43,810 bases of DNA, taken from NCBI GenBank assembly GCA_041663425.1, contig JBAYMS010000010.1, forward strand, positions 1-43,810. The letters are read 5' to 3'. The notes beneath the pieces were generated by a model, which saw nothing but the letters and a program-made list of their open reading frames with translations, did no database searches and was not told the origin of the DNA. How positions within the stretch are numbered: position 1 is the first letter of the stretch; every line of letters starts with the position of its first letter. Both the position numbers and the translations under genes were made by a program. Source of the stretch: FEN-1322 sp041663425. Lineage in GTDB: Bacteria > Omnitrophota > Gorgyraeia > 2-01-FULL-45-10. Below are positions 23,328 through 31,835 of this stretch, piece by piece.

Positions 23328-23726
23328 TTACCAGGCGTAACAGATGATTTCGCCGCCCATCTTACTATCGCGCGCAGCAGCATCTGTCATTAGGCCTTTG
23401 GATGTAGAAATTACCGCAACACCTAAACCGCCATATACTTTAGGCAATTCATCAGACTGTTTATAGACCCTCAGCCCTGGCTTGGATATACGCTTTATAC
23501 CCATAATCGCAGGCGTGCCATCTTTATCGTATTTGAAATATACGCGCAGAAGGCCTTGTTTCGTATCCTTAATAAGCTTATAGTTAGCTATAAAGTTTTC
23601 TTTTTTGAATATCTTAAGTATCTCTTCAACGATTTTAGAATTCCTAAGCTCCGCCACATCTTTTTTAGCAAAACTTGCATTCCTGATAATCGTTAACGCG
23701 TCTGCTATCGGATCTGTAACTGCCAT
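23328..23726 (-). CDS. rpsH: 30S ribosomal protein S8
   Basis: 132 aa. DPIADALTIIRNASFAKK at the N-terminus and STSKGLMTDAAARDSKMGGE at the C-terminus, the 16S helix 21 and spc-message binding end, are typical. It follows the zinc-type S14 after 25 nt. Confidence 0.97.
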   Translation of the reverse strand: MAVTDPIADALTIIRNASFAKKDVAELRNSKIVEEILKIFKKENFIANYKLIKDTKQGLLRVYFKYDKDGTPAIMGIKRISKPGLRVYKQSDELPKVYGGLGVAVISTSKGLMTDAAARDSKMGGEIICYAW

Positions 23727-23751
23727 CTATCTTCCCTTTCTTGATATGTCT

Positions 23752-23937
23752 CTACCAACTCGCCTTTACAACGCCCGGAATCTCACCTCTTGAAGCAAGC
23801 TCTCTGAAACATATCCTGCAGAGCTGAAATCTACGCATAAAACCGCGCGGACGACCGCATAGCTTACAGCGGTTATATTTCCGAGCTTTAAATTTAGGCT
23901 TTCTCGTCTGTTTTACTATAAGCGATGTCTTCGCCAT
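23752..23937 (-). CDS. rpsN: 30S ribosomal protein S14, type Z
   Basis: 61 aa, the short zinc-binding form. C24, C27, C40 and C43 in CKLCGRPRGFMRRFQLCRIC make the zinc knuckle; GEIPGVVKASW is the standard end. E. coli has the ~100-aa cysteine-free form instead. It lies 6 nt after rplE. Confidence 0.97.
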   Translation of the reverse strand: MAKTSLIVKQTRKPKFKARKYNRCKLCGRPRGFMRRFQLCRICFRELASRGEIPGVVKASW

Positions 23938-23943
23938 ATTATC

Positions 23944-24501
23944 TTAACGATCTCCTTTTTTCGCGAACGGCATTCCTAATAAACGCAGGAGCTCGAACGC
24001 CTCATCTTTTGTTTTTGCCGTGGTACATATTATAATATCCATGCCATGCACTTTCGGTACTTTGTCAACATCCACTTCGGGGAATATCAATTGTTCGTCA
24101 AGGCCAAAAGCATAATTACCGCCTTGATCAAAAGAGGTTGTCGGCAAACCTCTGAAGTCTCTAATCCTCGGTATCGACACCGAAATCGTCCTGTCCAAAA
24201 ATTCATACATACGGGCACGCCTTAAAGTAACTTTACACCCTACGGCCGAACCTTTTCGTATTTTAAAATTGGCTATAGCCTTTTTAGATTTTGTAATGAC
24301 AGGCCTCTGACCGGTAATCATAGCCAATTCATTGACCGCAGCCTCGAGAAATTTCATATCCTGAGTGGCTTCTCCTAGGCCTATATTTATAACTATTTTC
24401 GACAGCTGCGGAACTTCCATCAAGTTTTTATACTTGAATATATTTACCATTTCCGGAGCTATCTCTTTACGATATCTTTCTAATAATCTTGGTGTAGTCA
24501 T
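23944..24501 (-). CDS. rplE: 50S ribosomal protein L5
   Basis: 185 aa from ATG 24501, preceded by AGAGG at 10 nt; an upstream ATG at 24522 would overlap rplX by 19 nt. RLLERYRKEIAPEM, GLGEATQDMKFLE, TGQRPVITKSKKAIANFKIRKG and RIRDFRG are conserved L5. It contacts 5S rRNA and the P-site tRNA. Confidence 0.96.
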   Translation of the reverse strand: MTTPRLLERYRKEIAPEMVNIFKYKNLMEVPQLSKIVINIGLGEATQDMKFLEAAVNELAMITGQRPVITKSKKAIANFKIRKGSAVGCKVTLRRARMYEFLDRTISVSIPRIRDFRGLPTTSFDQGGNYAFGLDEQLIFPEVDVDKVPKVHGMDIIICTTAKTKDEAFELLRLLGMPFAKKGDR

Positions 24502-24503
24502 CT

Positions 24504-24815
24504 TTACAATACCTCTTTGCATCTTTTGCAGAAACGCGACTTCGTACCGTCTGCCAGGGTGTTAATACCCATGCGGGCGGGTTTATTACAAGTCTTACAC
24601 AAAAGGGAGATGTTGGACAGCTGGATTGGGCTTTCTTTCTGAACTATACCGCCCTGTTGATCCTGCTTCGTCTTCCTCATATGCTTCTTTACGTAGTTAA
24701 TCCCTTCAACTAAAGCCTTGCCGGCTCTAGCGTTCACATTGAAGACCTTACCGGTCTTGCCTTTATCCTTACCGCTTAAAACATATACTATATCATTTTT
24801 CTTTATTTTATTCAC
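24504..24815 (-). CDS. rplX: 50S ribosomal protein L24 (zinc type)
   Basis: 103 aa from GTG 24815 with GAGGA 4 nt upstream; the longer frame from 24842 starts inside rplN. IVYVLSGKDKGKTGKVF is the KOW motif. The C-terminal half holds a zinc knuckle (C73, C76, C96, C99), a variant found in part of bacterial L24. It is an early 50S assembly protein. It lies 7 nt after rplN. Confidence 0.94.
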   Translation of the reverse strand: MNKIKKNDIVYVLSGKDKGKTGKVFNVNARAGKALVEGINYVKKHMRKTKQDQQGGIVQKESPIQLSNISLLCKTCNKPARMGINTLADGTKSRFCKRCKEVL

Positions 24816-24822
24816 GTATTCC

Positions 24823-25191
24823 TCACAATACTTCCGGCGCAAGCGAGATTATCTTCATAAAATTCTTGTCGCGCAGTTCCCGGGCAACAGGTCCGAATAT
24901 CCTGGTTCCCTTGGGGTTCATCTGGTCATCGATTATAACGACAGCGTTTCTGTCAAATCGCAGGCGCGTTCCATCCGGCCTAGTTATAGAATAAGCCGTT
25001 CTCACTATTACGCCTTTAACAACTTCATGATCTTTAACGATAGCATCCGGAGACGCTTCTTTAATGTTGCAGGTTATTATATCTCCGATGTCCGCATGCC
25101 TTCGGTTCTGCCTGCCCAGAACGCCTATCATCGACGCACGTTTAGCGCCGGTGTTATCTGCGACATCTAATATACTACGCATTCTGATCAT
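24823..25191 (-). CDS. rplN: 50S ribosomal protein L14
   Basis: 122 aa, the universal length. MIRMRSILDVADNTGAKRA, VKGVIVRTAYSITRPDGT and GTRIFGPVARELRDKNFMKIISLAPEVL are diagnostic. It sits at the subunit interface next to L19 and L3. Confidence 0.98.
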   Translation of the reverse strand: MIRMRSILDVADNTGAKRASMIGVLGRQNRRHADIGDIITCNIKEASPDAIVKDHEVVKGVIVRTAYSITRPDGTRLRFDRNAVVIIDDQMNPKGTRIFGPVARELRDKNFMKIISLAPEVL

Positions 25192-25203
25192 TTTAACTTA
25201 TCC

Positions 25204-25518
25204 TTATTTTTCTTCCGGGGCTTTTTCGCTATCGGAGGATTTTAGCTCCACGTTACCGGCAGACTTCTTTACAACTTCTACCAGCCTCCATCTTTTCGTC
25301 TTCGACAACGGCCTCGTTTCCTGTATCCTGACCACATCGCCGGTCTTAGCTGTGTTGGATTCATCGTGCGCTTTGAATGTAGTGGCCTTTTTAACGGACC
25401 TGTTATAAACCGGATGACGCATCATTCGCTCTACCCTGACTGTTATCGTCTTATCCATCTTGTCGCTTATTACAGTACCGATTCTCTCTTTACGGTTGTT
25501 CCTAGTATTACTTTGCAT
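25204..25518 (-). CDS. rpsQ: 30S ribosomal protein S17
   Basis: 104 aa. The OB-fold core includes GTVISDKMDKTITVRVERMMRHPVY, GDVVRIQETRPLSKTKRWRLVEVV. About 18 residues at the C-terminus are an acidic/Ser-rich tail (KSSDSEKAPEEK) beyond the usual 80-85 aa. The ATG lies inside the last 11 nt of rpmC with GGGAG 7 nt upstream. Confidence 0.96.
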   Translation of the reverse strand: MQSNTRNNRKERIGTVISDKMDKTITVRVERMMRHPVYNRSVKKATTFKAHDESNTAKTGDVVRIQETRPLSKTKRWRLVEVVKKSAGNVELKSSDSEKAPEEK

Positions 25519-25705
25519 TAGCCTTCTCCCTTATAACGGTCTCGCACCTGGCAACGTCTTTCCTGATCTCGTTTATCTTGTGCGGCTTTTCTATCCTGCC
25601 AGCTTTCGCTTCAGTGCGTAAATTGAAAAGTTCTTTCTTCAAACCTTCAATCTTCATCTTTATTTCGTCAGCCGTCATGTTCCTTAATTCGTTAGCTTTA
25701 ATCAT
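25508..25705 (-). CDS. rpmC: 50S ribosomal protein L29
   Basis: 65 aa, two long helices. NELRNMTADEIKMKIEGLKKELFNLR is the standard start and KINEIRKDVARCETVIREK the end. L29 lies near the exit tunnel and helps dock trigger factor and SRP. The start overlaps rplP by one base and the end overlaps rpsQ by 11 nt. Confidence 0.97.
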   Translation of the reverse strand: MIKANELRNMTADEIKMKIEGLKKELFNLRTEAKAGRIEKPHKINEIRKDVARCETVIREKANAK

Positions 25706-26121
25706 TAGTGCATCATCCTTGTAATGAATTTAGTTCGGAATGGTACTTTATGTGCGGCTATTCTCATACAGTCCCGCGCTATATCTACCGGAACGCCGTC
25801 CATTTCGAAAAGTATCTTACCTTTTTTTATTACCGCCACCCAATGATCAGGCATGCCTTTACCTTTACCCATTCTGGTTTCGGCCGGCTTTTTAGTGATC
25901 GGCTTATCCGGGAATATCCTTATCCAGACTTTACCGCCGCCTTTCAGATTTCTCATCAGCGCCACCCTGGCCGCTTCTATCTGCCTATCTGTAAAATAAG
26001 CATTCTCAAGCGCCTTCAAACCAAATTCTCCGAATGAAAGCTTCGCACCGCGGAATGAGGTTCCAAACCTTCGACCGCGCTGTGATTTTCTAAATTTTAC
26101 TCTTTTTGGCATTAAGCCCAT
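25705..26121 (-). CDS. rplP: 50S ribosomal protein L16
   Basis: 138 aa. The start ATG 26121 (MGLMPKRVKFRK) has GAGG 6 nt upstream, better spaced than the next Met. GTSFRGAKLSFGEFGLKALE, WIRIFPDKPITKKPAETRMGKGKG and AHKVPFRTKFI are diagnostic. It is a late-assembling A-site protein. Confidence 0.97.
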   Translation of the reverse strand: MGLMPKRVKFRKSQRGRRFGTSFRGAKLSFGEFGLKALENAYFTDRQIEAARVALMRNLKGGGKVWIRIFPDKPITKKPAETRMGKGKGMPDHWVAVIKKGKILFEMDGVPVDIARDCMRIAAHKVPFRTKFITRMMH

Positions 26122-26140
26122 ATATTGCCTCGCACCTTAT

Positions 26141-26806
26141 TTATTTCTTTTCCTCTACAGGCTCATCTTTAGCCTTGTCCAATACCTTATCACCTTTATA
26201 TACCCAAGTTTTAACGCCTATCAGCCCATAGGTCGTAAGCGCTTCCGCAAAACCGTAATCAACATCCGCTCTTAAAGTCTGCGCAGGGATAGATCCGACG
26301 CGATAGCTTTCACGCCTGGCGATTTCGGCTCCACCCAATCTTCCGGAACATATAATCTTAACACCTTTCGCACCACCATCAAGAGCGCTCTGCACTGCTT
26401 TTTTCATTGCCCGTTTATGGGGTATGCGCTTCTCTAGCTGAAACGCTATATTCTCAGCAACAAGCTGCGCATCAACGTTTGCATTCTTAATATCCTTAAT
26501 GTCTATCATAACTTCTTTTCCGGTGATCGAACGAAGAACCTCTTTCAGCTTCTCGATCTCTGACCCTCTACGGCCAATTATTATACCGGGTCTTGCGGAG
26601 AATATGAGGACGCGCACCTTCTCACTTGAACGCTCTACCTCTATTTTAGATACCGCAGCGGTCGCTAAAGTCTTCTTTACGAACTTACGTATCTTAACGT
26701 CCTCGAGGAGCATTTTCGGAAAATCCTGCCTGTTGGCAAACCATCTCGATTTCCAGTCATAAATATAACCGACCCTGAAACCATATGGATGTACTTTTTG
26801 ACCCAT
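26141..26806 (-). CDS. rpsC: 30S ribosomal protein S3
   Basis: 221 aa. MGQKVHPYGFRVGYIYDWKSRW is the N-terminal signature. The KH domain has RPGIIIGRRGSEIEKLKEVL (GxxG as IIGRRG), and the C-terminal domain has GRLGGAEIARRESYRVGSIP. It lines the mRNA entry tunnel. It lies 1 nt after rplV. Confidence 0.97.
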   Translation of the reverse strand: MGQKVHPYGFRVGYIYDWKSRWFANRQDFPKMLLEDVKIRKFVKKTLATAAVSKIEVERSSEKVRVLIFSARPGIIIGRRGSEIEKLKEVLRSITGKEVMIDIKDIKNANVDAQLVAENIAFQLEKRIPHKRAMKKAVQSALDGGAKGVKIICSGRLGGAEIARRESYRVGSIPAQTLRADVDYGFAEALTTYGLIGVKTWVYKGDKVLDKAKDEPVEEKK

Positions 26807-26807
26807 A

Positions 26808-27278
26808 TTATTCCTTACCCTTCTTAGTTGTGCTCTTTTTCTTCGCCTCTGGCTGCTTATCTTTGATTGTTTCTTTTTTCACATTCTCCGCAGTCTCTTT
26901 ATGCGCATACTTCGCAGCATGTGCTTTAGGAAGCTCTGCTTTTTTAGCTACGCGATCCAATTCTACAGTAATATGGCTTGTTCGTTTCTTTATAAGGCTA
27001 GCCCTTCCCATAGATGCCGCTTTAAACCTTTTAAGCATAGGACCGCCATTAGCAATAAGATTCGATATATATAGATCCGAAACTTCCACGCCCTGCATTC
27101 TCTTCACGTTATTAATGGCGGAGGATATAACGTCTATCCCGTATTTCGATGCGCCCTTTTTAACGCTCATCAATATAGAAATGGCATCTTGTGGATTTTT
27201 ACCCTTTACAAGCGGAATGATCTGCCGAAACTTTCTCGGCGTTATTCTTACGTATCTTAGGACTGCTCTCGTTATCAT
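26808..27278 (-). CDS. rplV: 50S ribosomal protein L22 with C-terminal extension
   Basis: 156 aa. The core (1-110) has RITPRKFRQIIPLVKG, SAINNV and the tunnel loop ASMGRASLIKKRTSHITVEL. Residues 111-156 are a Lys/Ala-rich tail not found in the ~110-aa typical protein. The tail would start on the outer face near the tunnel exit (inference from L22 topology). Confidence 0.95.
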   Translation of the reverse strand: MITRAVLRYVRITPRKFRQIIPLVKGKNPQDAISILMSVKKGASKYGIDVISSAINNVKRMQGVEVSDLYISNLIANGGPMLKRFKAASMGRASLIKKRTSHITVELDRVAKKAELPKAHAAKYAHKETAENVKKETIKDKQPEAKKKSTTKKGKE

Positions 27279-27320
27279 ATTTTTCTCTTTCTACTTACTT
27301 GTGACTTATGCCTATAACTT

Positions 27321-27605
27321 TTACGTCTTATCCATTGAAATTTCTGTTGCTGCCCCGTGCTTCTTGAACGTTCTAGTAGGTGAAAATTCGCCAACCTTAT
27401 GCCCTACCATATTCTCAGTAACATAAACAGGTATGAATTTTCTGCCGTTATAAACTGCTAATGTCAGGCCCACAAACTCCGGGGTTATAGTCGATCTTCT
27501 AGCCCATGTCTTTATAGGCTTTTTATCGCCAGCGGCCACGGCCTTCTGCACCTTCATCAAAAGCTTCTCGTCAATAAACGGTCCTTTTTTTGTTGACCTT
27601 GACAT
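27321..27605 (-). CDS. rpsS: 30S ribosomal protein S19
   Basis: 94 aa. MSRSTKKGPFIDEKLLMKV, IKTWARRSTITPEFVG, YNGRKFIPVYVTENMVGHKVGEFSPTRTF are diagnostic. It lies in the 30S head next to S13. Between it and rplV are 42 nt without features. Confidence 0.98.
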   Translation of the reverse strand: MSRSTKKGPFIDEKLLMKVQKAVAAGDKKPIKTWARRSTITPEFVGLTLAVYNGRKFIPVYVTENMVGHKVGEFSPTRTFKKHGAATEISMDKT

Positions 27606-27607
27606 CC

Positions 27608-28426
27608 CTATTTTCTCCTCTTCAATATAAATTTATCTGAATGCTTAGCTTTGCGCGTCTTTAAACCTTTTGCATACTGACCCCATGGTGACCTAGGTAG
27701 TCCACCTGTAGCTTTACCTTCACCACCACCCATTGGATGGTCATGCGGGTTCTTGGCAACACCTCTAGAGTATGGCCTCAAACCCAGCCACCTATTTCTT
27801 CCAGCCTTACCTATTGATATGGTCTCATGCTCAATATTACCCACCTGCCCTATAGTAGCCATACACGCAAGGCTTATCAGCCGTAATTCGCCGCTTGGCA
27901 ATTTAACCTGAGCATAATCGCCTTCCTTGGCCATTATAATGCAGGAGTTGCCGGCAGACCTGGCTATGGTGGCTCCGCTACCCTTCTTTAATTCAATATT
28001 ATGTATAGGTATACCAGCCGGTATATTGGCTAAAGTCGTTGCATTCCCCGTCTTTATCTCTGCCGTCAAGCTCGAGACGACTAAATCATTAACGGCTAAC
28101 CCTATCGGTGCAAGAATATAACGCTTTTCGCCATCAGTATACTCAACGAGTGCAAGCCTTGCGGACCTGTTCGGATCGTACTCTATAGCTACAACCTTAG
28201 CCGGCACATCAAACTTGTTACGCTTGAAATCAATAAGCCTAAGCATCCTTTTATGCCCGCCGCCACGATGACGTGAGGTAATCCTTCCACGATTGTTCCT
28301 GCCGCCTGATTTCTTAAGCGCCACAAGAAGTCCCTTCTCAGGCTTACTCTTAGTAAGCTCTTCGAAGTCGGATATCGCCGCATGTCTTAAACCTGGCGTT
28401 GTTGGTCTGAATTTTTTTATTCCCAT
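27608..28426 (-). CDS. rplB: 50S ribosomal protein L2
   Basis: 272 aa. It contains GGRNNRGRITSRHRGGGHKR near the N-terminus, AGRNRWLGLRPYSRGVAKNP, and the peptidyl-transferase-related HDHPMGGGEGKATGG region with the conserved His. It is essential for subunit joining and peptidyl transfer. It lies 35 nt after rplW. Confidence 0.98.
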   Translation of the reverse strand: MGIKKFRPTTPGLRHAAISDFEELTKSKPEKGLLVALKKSGGRNNRGRITSRHRGGGHKRMLRLIDFKRNKFDVPAKVVAIEYDPNRSARLALVEYTDGEKRYILAPIGLAVNDLVVSSLTAEIKTGNATTLANIPAGIPIHNIELKKGSGATIARSAGNSCIIMAKEGDYAQVKLPSGELRLISLACMATIGQVGNIEHETISIGKAGRNRWLGLRPYSRGVAKNPHDHPMGGGEGKATGGLPRSPWGQYAKGLKTRKAKHSDKFILKRRK

Positions 28427-28461
28427 TTTTTATTCCTATCTAATTTCTGGTTATAATTAAT

Positions 28462-28740
28462 TTACGCTACGTCTATCTTGCTTCCCTCTTTAAGGGTAAC
28501 TATAGCTTTTTTCCAATCAGGAGTCTTACCAACCACATACCTGACTCTCTTAGACTTACCCCTCATCGTCACAGTATTTACGTCACCTACTTTTACTTTG
28601 TAAATATCTTCGATGGCTTTTTTAATTTCAATCTTGTTTGAACTCTTGGCGACCCAGAAGAGATATTTATTTAAAGGCATTAGATTTGCGCCCTTCTCGG
28701 TCCTGATCATACCCTTTACTACGTCGTGTGGATCCTTCAT
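28462..28740 (-). CDS. rplW: 50S ribosomal protein L23
   Basis: 92 aa. MIRTEKGANLMPLNKYLFWV, ANKIEIKKAIE-type helix (SSNKIEIKKAIEDIYKVKV) and TMRGKSKRVRYVVGKTPDWKKAIVTL match L23, the exit-tunnel docking site for trigger factor and SRP. It begins 1 nt after the rplD stop. Confidence 0.95.
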   Translation of the reverse strand: MKDPHDVVKGMIRTEKGANLMPLNKYLFWVAKSSNKIEIKKAIEDIYKVKVGDVNTVTMRGKSKRVRYVVGKTPDWKKAIVTLKEGSKIDVA

Positions 28741-28741
28741 G

Positions 28742-29470
28742 TTAAATTTTGAACCTTTCCGGTAATTTTTGCAGTGCCGCTTTCGTTATAACCATGTTGT
28801 CGCATTTAAGAACATCTATAGTGCTGAAATCTTTATAATTTTTCACTGCCACTTCCTGCAAATTTCTAGCAGCTATTTTAATCTTATCGTCTATCGCATC
28901 CAGAATAAAAAGACTTTTGCCTTCAAGCTTCAGCGCATCAACGACGGCTTTAAATTTCTTTGTCTTAGCCTCAGTCATCTCGACTGCGCTTATACCAAAC
29001 AGCTTCTCGTCATTCAGCTTGGAGTTTATACTAGACAGAAACGCCAGCTTCTTAACTTTCTTCGGAAGTTCGCGATGGAAATCTCTTGTATGAGGTCCGA
29101 ATATCGATCCGCCGTGTCTCCAGAGAGGAGATCTCGTGGAGCCAGCTCTCGCCTGTCCCGTCCCCTTCTGTCTGAAAGGCTTCTTTCCGCCACCAGACAC
29201 ATCACCACGGGTCTTCGTATGAGCATTACCCTGGCGCTGATTAGAATTATACACCACAATGGCGTGATATAAAAGCTCTTTATTTACTTCGCCGTTAAAT
29301 AAATCTTTATCCAGAGAAAGACGCTCAACTTCTTTGCCCTTCATATCGTAGACAGGTATCGAAAATTCACCGTTCTTGTTAGCTTTTGGCTTTTCAGTTT
29401 TAGCTTTTTCGATGTTCGTCTTTATCTTCCTGGCTTTTGCTTTTCTTGGATTTTCTTTGTTCTGTTTCAT
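28742..29470 (-). CDS. rplD: 50S ribosomal protein L4 with N-terminal extension
   Basis: 242 aa. The L4 core starts near residue 35 (FSIPVYDMKGKEVERLSL). The loop GDVSGGGKKPFRQKGTGQAR reaches the exit tunnel; RSPLWRHGGSIFGPHTRDF follows. The first ~34 residues are very Lys-rich and absent from typical L4 (about 200-210 aa). L4 can autoregulate the S10 operon in gammaproteobacteria; no such leader is evident here. Confidence 0.95.
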   Translation of the reverse strand: MKQNKENPRKAKARKIKTNIEKAKTEKPKANKNGEFSIPVYDMKGKEVERLSLDKDLFNGEVNKELLYHAIVVYNSNQRQGNAHTKTRGDVSGGGKKPFRQKGTGQARAGSTRSPLWRHGGSIFGPHTRDFHRELPKKVKKLAFLSSINSKLNDEKLFGISAVEMTEAKTKKFKAVVDALKLEGKSLFILDAIDDKIKIAARNLQEVAVKNYKDFSTIDVLKCDNMVITKAALQKLPERFKI

Positions 29471-29479
29471 TTTTTATCT

Positions 29480-30181
29480 CTATTTCTTTTGGGTCTGACC
29501 CTTAACACCTTTTTTAGAGAGTGTCATGGTCTGTTTACGTTTTACAAATCCTTTAGGACGCTTTCTAGCTTCTTTCACTATTAGAAAACTATTCTTATGC
29601 CCCGGCACGTTGCCTCTTACAAGGATCAGATTATTAGCTTTATCAACATCTAAGACTTCCAGATTCTGCACGGTGATCTTGTCAACACCCATATGCCCGG
29701 GAAGATGATGGCCTTTGGTTACGCGGCCAAGCCTCGCACCAGACTGAATAGATCCAACAGCCCTGTGGAACATAGAACCATGACCGGCGTCACCGCCCGT
29801 CCAGCCCCATCGCCTTACGCCGCCCTGAAAACCACGGCCTATAGAGGTACCCGTAACATCAACATAGTCGCCTTTTGCAAACACATCAGCCTCTATCTTT
29901 TGGCCAACTTTATAAGGGGCAGTGTCAACCACGCGTATCTCTTTGACGAATCTTGCACAAGGCACACCAGCTTTTTTGAACTTTGTGATATCCGGCTTAT
30001 TAACGGTCTTATCTCTGCGCACACCAAAACAAACCTGTATAGCATTGTAGCCGTCGTTATCTTTAGTCTTAACCTGCACAACGTGGCATGGTCCTGCCTC
30101 GATAAGTGTCACCGGAACTATTTTTCCGGTTTCATTATACACGTTGGTCATCCCTATTTTTTTACCCAGTATTCCTATCAT
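29480..30181 (-). CDS. rplC: 50S ribosomal protein L3
   Basis: 233 aa. MIGILGKKIGMTNVYNETGK starts the protein; RRWGWTGGDAGHGSMFHRAVGSIG-type loop is visible as GDAGHGSMFHRAVGS, followed by GHHLPGHMGVDKITVQNLEV. The Gln that PrmB methylates in E. coli falls in the GHGS...RAxGS region but is not identified with confidence here. It is an early 23S-binding assembly protein. Confidence 0.96.
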   Translation of the reverse strand: MIGILGKKIGMTNVYNETGKIVPVTLIEAGPCHVVQVKTKDNDGYNAIQVCFGVRRDKTVNKPDITKFKKAGVPCARFVKEIRVVDTAPYKVGQKIEADVFAKGDYVDVTGTSIGRGFQGGVRRWGWTGGDAGHGSMFHRAVGSIQSGARLGRVTKGHHLPGHMGVDKITVQNLEVLDVDKANNLILVRGNVPGHKNSFLIVKEARKRPKGFVKRKQTMTLSKKGVKGQTQKK

Positions 30182-30228
30182 AATTTATCGTCTTTCTTGC
30201 AGCTTAAAAGCTCGGAAGCCTTAGAAGC

Positions 30229-30543
30229 TTATTTTATTTCTACGTACACACCAGCCGGTAAGTCAAGTTTCTTCAACGCATCTATCGTTTTAGATGTAGG
30301 ACTTATTATGTCCAATATACGCTTATGCGTCTTGATCTGAAACTGCTCACGCGACTTCTTATCGACGTGCGGCGATCTCAGAACCGTGAAGACTTCTCTC
30401 TTAGTTGGGAGAGGAATCGGGCCGGCTATATCTGCGCCAGTGCGCTTTGCCGTCTCAACTATCTCCTGAGCCGAGAGGTCCAGTAGTCTGTGATCGTACG
30501 CTATTAATTTGATCCGTATTTTTTGAGGTGCTTGCTGTGCCAT
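30229..30543 (-). CDS. rpsJ: 30S ribosomal protein S10 / NusE
   Basis: 104 aa. KIRIKLIAYDHRLLDLSAQEIVETAKRTG, GPIPLPTKREVFTVLRSPHVDKKSREQF and HKRILDI are standard. S10 also works with NusB in antitermination. It begins 3 nt after the tuf stop, joining the str and S10 clusters. The 47-nt gap to rplC has no clear element. Confidence 0.97.
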   Translation of the reverse strand: MAQQAPQKIRIKLIAYDHRLLDLSAQEIVETAKRTGADIAGPIPLPTKREVFTVLRSPHVDKKSREQFQIKTHKRILDIISPTSKTIDALKKLDLPAGVYVEIK

Positions 30544-30546
30544 TGT

Positions 30547-31743
30547 CTACTCTATAACTTCGGTTACTACCCCAGCGCCTACGGTGTGGCCGCCTTCTCT
30601 TATGGCGAACCTCAGTTCCTTCTCCATGGCTATCGGGGTAATCAATACTACTTCGAACTGAACGTTATCTCCGGGCATCACCATCTCCACATCTTTCGGG
30701 AGGGTAACTACTCCGGTAACGTCTGTAGTTCTGAAGTAGAATTGGGGTCTGTATCCATTGAAGAATGGGGTGTGACGACCGCCTTCTTCTTTACTTAAGA
30801 TATAAACCTCTGCTTTGAACTTCGTATGAGGCGTGATGGATCCCGGTTTTGCAAGGACCTGGCCTCTTTCAAGATCTGTCTTTTCAATACCTCTTAGGAG
30901 CACTCCGATATTATCACCGGCCTGTCCTGAATCGAGGAGCTTTCTGAACATTTCAACGCCGGTCACGACTGACTTCTTCGTGGGCTTTATACCAACTATT
31001 TCCACTTCCTCGCCTACTTTAATCAGTCCGCGCTCTACCCTGCCTGTTCCTACTGTGCCGCGGCCTGTGATCGAGAATACGTCTTCGATAGGCATAAGGA
31101 ACGGCTTATCGAGGGCTCTCTGGGGGGCAGGTATGAATGTATCACATGCCTCCATCAGGTCGAATATCGGCTTTGTGGCTTCAGGGACATCTGGCTGAGT
31201 CATTGCCTTAAGCGCACTTCCTCTTATTACAGGGGTCTTATCTCCTGCGAATTTATACTTTGTTAAGAGCTCTCTGACTTCAAGCTCAACTAAGTCTACA
31301 AGCTCTTTATCTTCTACTAAGTCTACCTTATTAAGGAATACTACTATTGAAGGAACGTTGACCTGACGTGCAAGAAGTATGTGTTCGCGAGTCTGAGGCA
31401 TCGGGCCGTCTACTGCAGATACTACAAGGATAGCTCCATCCATCTGAGCGGCACCGGTGATCATATTCTTAATGTAGTCAGCGTGACCGGGGCAATCGAT
31501 GTGGGCGTAATGCCTGTTATCTGTCTCGTATTCAACGTGCGCTACTGCGATAGTAACTGTTTTGGTTTCATCGCGGACTGTACCGCCTTTGGCGATATCC
31601 GCATAACTCTTTACCTGGGCCTTACCCTTTTTAGCAAGGGTGGCTAGAATAGATGCTGTAAGCGTAGTCTTACCGTGGTCGATATGACCGATAGTGCCTA
31701 TATTGACGTGCGGCTTACTCCTTACAAACGTTTCTTTTGCCAT
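30547..31743 (-). CDS. tuf: Elongation factor Tu
   Basis: 398 aa. GTPase motifs: G1 GHIDHGKTT, switch II DCPGHADYIKNMITGAAQMDGAILVVSA with the catalytic His, NKVD and the SALK-type motif GSALKA. Domains 2 and 3 follow, ending GRHTPFFNGYRPQFYFRTTDVTG and VGAGVVTEVIE. GGAGGAG lies 6-7 nt before the ATG. The 92-nt gap to fusA carries no supported gene. Confidence 0.98.
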   Translation of the reverse strand: MAKETFVRSKPHVNIGTIGHIDHGKTTLTASILATLAKKGKAQVKSYADIAKGGTVRDETKTVTIAVAHVEYETDNRHYAHIDCPGHADYIKNMITGAAQMDGAILVVSAVDGPMPQTREHILLARQVNVPSIVVFLNKVDLVEDKELVDLVELEVRELLTKYKFAGDKTPVIRGSALKAMTQPDVPEATKPIFDLMEACDTFIPAPQRALDKPFLMPIEDVFSITGRGTVGTGRVERGLIKVGEEVEIVGIKPTKKSVVTGVEMFRKLLDSGQAGDNIGVLLRGIEKTDLERGQVLAKPGSITPHTKFKAEVYILSKEEGGRHTPFFNGYRPQFYFRTTDVTGVVTLPKDVEMVMPGDNVQFEVVLITPIAMEKELRFAIREGGHTVGAGVVTEVIE

Positions 31744-31835
31744 AAAAAACTCCTCCGATTTGATATGATTTCAGTCTGCTAAATCGCCCCTACCTGCAAT
31801 GCTCTACCACCACAGAGAGAGACTTCCTCTATTTA

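Noticed and set aside
31744..31835. tRNA-like words (GGTGGTAGAGCA and GCAGACTGAAATC on the minus strand) in the fusA-tuf gap
   Set aside because: The gap is 92 nt, the arms do not pair into a cloverleaf and no T-arm (GGTTCGAATCC) is present, so it is most likely chance.
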